Shown one piece after another: positions 62,101 to 64,000 of a stretch of DNA of 64,000 nucleotides. Below the pieces are notes generated by a model that saw nothing but the letters and a program-made list of their open reading frames with translations, did not search any database and was not told where the DNA came from. The stretch is from positions 434,001 through 498,000 of the forward strand of contig NC_044024.1 of the NCBI RefSeq assembly GCF_900496995.4, in the 5' to 3' direction. Each line of letters opens with the position of its first letter. Position 1 is the stretch's first letter. Source of the DNA: Aquila chrysaetos chrysaetos. Its lineage: Eukaryota; Chordata; Aves; Accipitriformes; Accipitridae. The translations under genes and the position numbers were made by a program.

Positions 62101-63689
62101 GCGTAATGAGGCATCGCTGACATGAGCAGCGGGTTGCCAGGGAGGCTAATGAACAGACAATTGGGGCAGGCTTTCCAGAGGTCCCGGTGCTGGCCTTGGC
62201 ACCGAGGAGGATGGTGTTAAGTCGACTAAAGGCTTTGAAATCCTGCTCCACCTTTCCTCCTGGGAAAAGCCTCCATCCGCGGTATTTCACTCAGCGTCTG
62301 TGTTTTTACCCACTGGGATACTCCTGCAATGTGCGGGTCTCCTTTCCTCTGACATCGAATGCCTTGCAGCTTCACGTTACGTGTTTCAGGTTTTCGGGTA
62401 CATGCTGGGTGAGTGCAGCATGCATTGGGGAGTGTGGGCAGTCCCCTGTGAGCCTCCTCTCCCCAAACGCTGCTCCTTTCACCCCTGTGCTGTGCCATAA
62501 GCAGCATCAGACTGGGTGGATGGTTAGTGCCTCCTCTCGTTACCAGCTTGCTAACATTACAAAATTGATAACGTTACAAAAGCAAGAGAGGGTTTCGTAA
62601 TTTTTGCTTTCATATCTGGAAAGGGAGGAACCCCACAGGACTGTGATTTAGATCAGTCCCTCGAGCAAGAAAGTTGAACAGAAGCAGGAAATCAGCATTC
62701 CTGAAACCTCTCCTTGTACCAGAGGTACCTCAGCTTCAGAGAGGGCTAACAACCTCTCATCTGTTCTGACAGGTACCAAACAGCTGAAAAAAGCTCCCCT
62801 AAAATCCCCTAAATCTGGAGGGAAACCTGGGAGTTTCAAAAATATTTTGAGTCTTCATTTGAACCCAGTGGCAAGGAGAACATTTTCCACCTTGGCCGGG
62901 GAGGGGGACCAACCCCTGCAGAAATCCCATAACCTGAAGACTAATGGCAGGGACGCAGCGTGCTGCTCCTGCCACACGCCAGCCGTGGTGGCTGTGACCC
63001 CCGCTGCCGGTGTGACAGCTTGGGAGGCTTTACAAGCTGTGCTTGCTAATAATAGGTATTTTTTCTCTTTTTTTGTGAGAACCTAATCTTCTGGTTTAAT
63101 AAAGTTGCAAGTTGTTTCCTTAAGCTGAGTTGAGCAGGAATTTTGCAGAAGCTGGCAAATGTTTGGTATTTCCCTGGAGATAAACCCAGAGGGAGTGTGT
63201 GCAGGTGAATGTCCAGGGTGTCCAGCTGGGTGGCAGCACCCAGAGCTGGGTTCACTCCCTGCGGATGCACACCCATCACCACACATCAGGATCTCTCTGT
63301 GGGAGGAGGCTCCAGCGACTGCCGGCAGAGTGATGCTGGGGGTTAGAGACCAGAGACCCGTGAACCAGCAAGAGGTGGTACACCTTAATGTATTTCCTTT
63401 CCGTTTTTGCCGACTCCTGTGCTTGTTCCCCAATCCCAGCCCCAGAAGATTTAATTTTAAAATCCAGAGCAGCAACAGTGCAATATCAGCCAGAAGCGGA
63501 CGGTAGAGGAGCCTCGTGCCGAGCTCCGGCTGGGTCCTCGGGGAGGAGAAGAGGAAGGGACTGGCCAGTGCCTAACTTCATTCCCAGTTTAAGCTCTCAT
63601 TTCTTATGGATCCCTGATCTTTTAAGAAACCACCTACAATAGGAACTGCCTTTTAAAAATTTGTATTTATGCTTTTTTTTTTTTCATAG

Positions 63690-63800
63690 AAAACAGAATA
63701 CTAATATAATGAAGAGGAAAAAATCTGCCCCAACTTTACCCAACAGTGAAATGCATATTGATGGGCCTAAACTTTTCACTGTGCAGCTATTGCCGTTTGA
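63690..63800 (+). CDS. Candidate coding exon of an unassigned gene (partial)
   Basis: A 111-nt segment lies between a T14 tract ending CATAG (63688-63689) and a textbook donor GA|GTAAGT at 63801. In one frame it is open throughout, reads KQNTNI, then a methionine at 63709 followed by KRKKSAPTLPNSEMHIDGP and LFTVQLLPF, and ends in a split codon (GA). It could be the first coding exon of a gene whose untranslated first exon lies in the CpG island at 39.6-40.2 kb, or an internal exon. I do not recognise the peptide; it is not the start of PANX1 or MRE11 as I know them. The remaining exons would lie past the window. Confidence 0.45.
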
Positions 63801-64000
63801 GTAAGTTGTACAAAACATTGCAGATAAATGAGCCAAAGCTTGCACATGTAATATGTGTTGCGCAGTAATGGAAGCTAGGAGCAGCCTTCATCCACAGAGG
63901 ATGCTGGCAGGCTGTATTCTACAGCCATACGCTAGCTGGGTGGTTTGTGTGTTTATTTCTTGCCTGGATTGTTTAGGATTCTGTACCAGTAAGGAAAGAA
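63801..64000 (+). other. Possible intron after the candidate exon
   Basis: This begins with the donor GTAAGTTG. It is ordinary non-coding sequence with stops in all frames and nothing else recognisable to the window end. Confidence 0.4.

Larger units (their letters stand above)
45490..63689. other. Long non-coding stretch before the terminal candidate exon
   Basis: About 18 kb with no supportable gene. It contains a C18 tract (46,496-46,513), a short TG/TA repeat near 46,765, a TA/TG-rich patch (50,092-50,123) and GC-rich patches near 53.5, 55.3-56.5 and 57.6 kb that produce longish chance ORFs on both strands. I recognised no CR1 copy in it. If the CpG island promoter drives the candidate exon at 63,690, this is intron. 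Confidence 0.5.

Overview
The window is vertebrate nuclear DNA, almost certainly from a bird. Genes are sparse and split by introns with GT..AG boundaries, CpG is depleted except in one CpG island, and the only interspersed repeats I recognise are CR1 LINE fragments, the dominant avian retroposon, including a copy with the typical CR1 3' end (ATTCTATGATT). There is no prokaryotic-style operon, tRNA, rRNA or CRISPR array, and I recognised no viral insertion.

Layout. (1) 1-923: the last intron and last coding exon of a membrane-anchored multicopper ferroxidase, most likely HEPHL1 (zyklopen), + strand. (2) 924 to about 24,000: a long intergenic stretch with simple tracts and two near-perfect hairpins. 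(3) 24,039-31,475: a complete four-exon rhodopsin-class GPCR gene, + strand, of the GPR83 family, encoding 420 residues. A TATA-like element and a leader carrying upstream ORFs precede it. Two sense CR1 fragments lie in introns 1 and 2, and an antisense CR1 fragment starts about 40 bp past the stop codon. A 60-bp alternating purine-pyrimidine tract with four CACGTG boxes lies just upstream of exon 2. (4) 31,476 to about 39,560: 3' UTR and intergenic DNA, with an AT-rich homeodomain-site cluster near 37.85 kb. (5) 39,560-40,260: one strong CpG island with GC-box, YY1-like and CRE-like motifs, a probable promoter whose gene I cannot name. (6) 40,261-64,000: mostly featureless non-coding DNA with a weak candidate exon at 45,118-45,489 and a better one, unassigned, at 63,690-63,800 with good splice sites.

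Gene relationships. In human, HEPHL1, PANX1, IZUMO1R and GPR83 are neighbours on 11q21, so finding a hephaestin-family tail beside a GPR83-family gene is conserved synteny. However, the receptor lies on the same strand as HEPHL1, whereas human GPR83 is on the opposite strand, and PANX1 is not seen here. Its transmembrane core also appears more diverged from human GPR83 than I would expect for a bird orthologue. I therefore think it may be the GPR83-like paralogue (GPR83L) rather than GPR83 itself. The two recognised genes have unrelated biochemical roles (iron/copper oxidation; neuropeptide signalling), and their proximity reflects ancestral linkage rather than a shared pathway.
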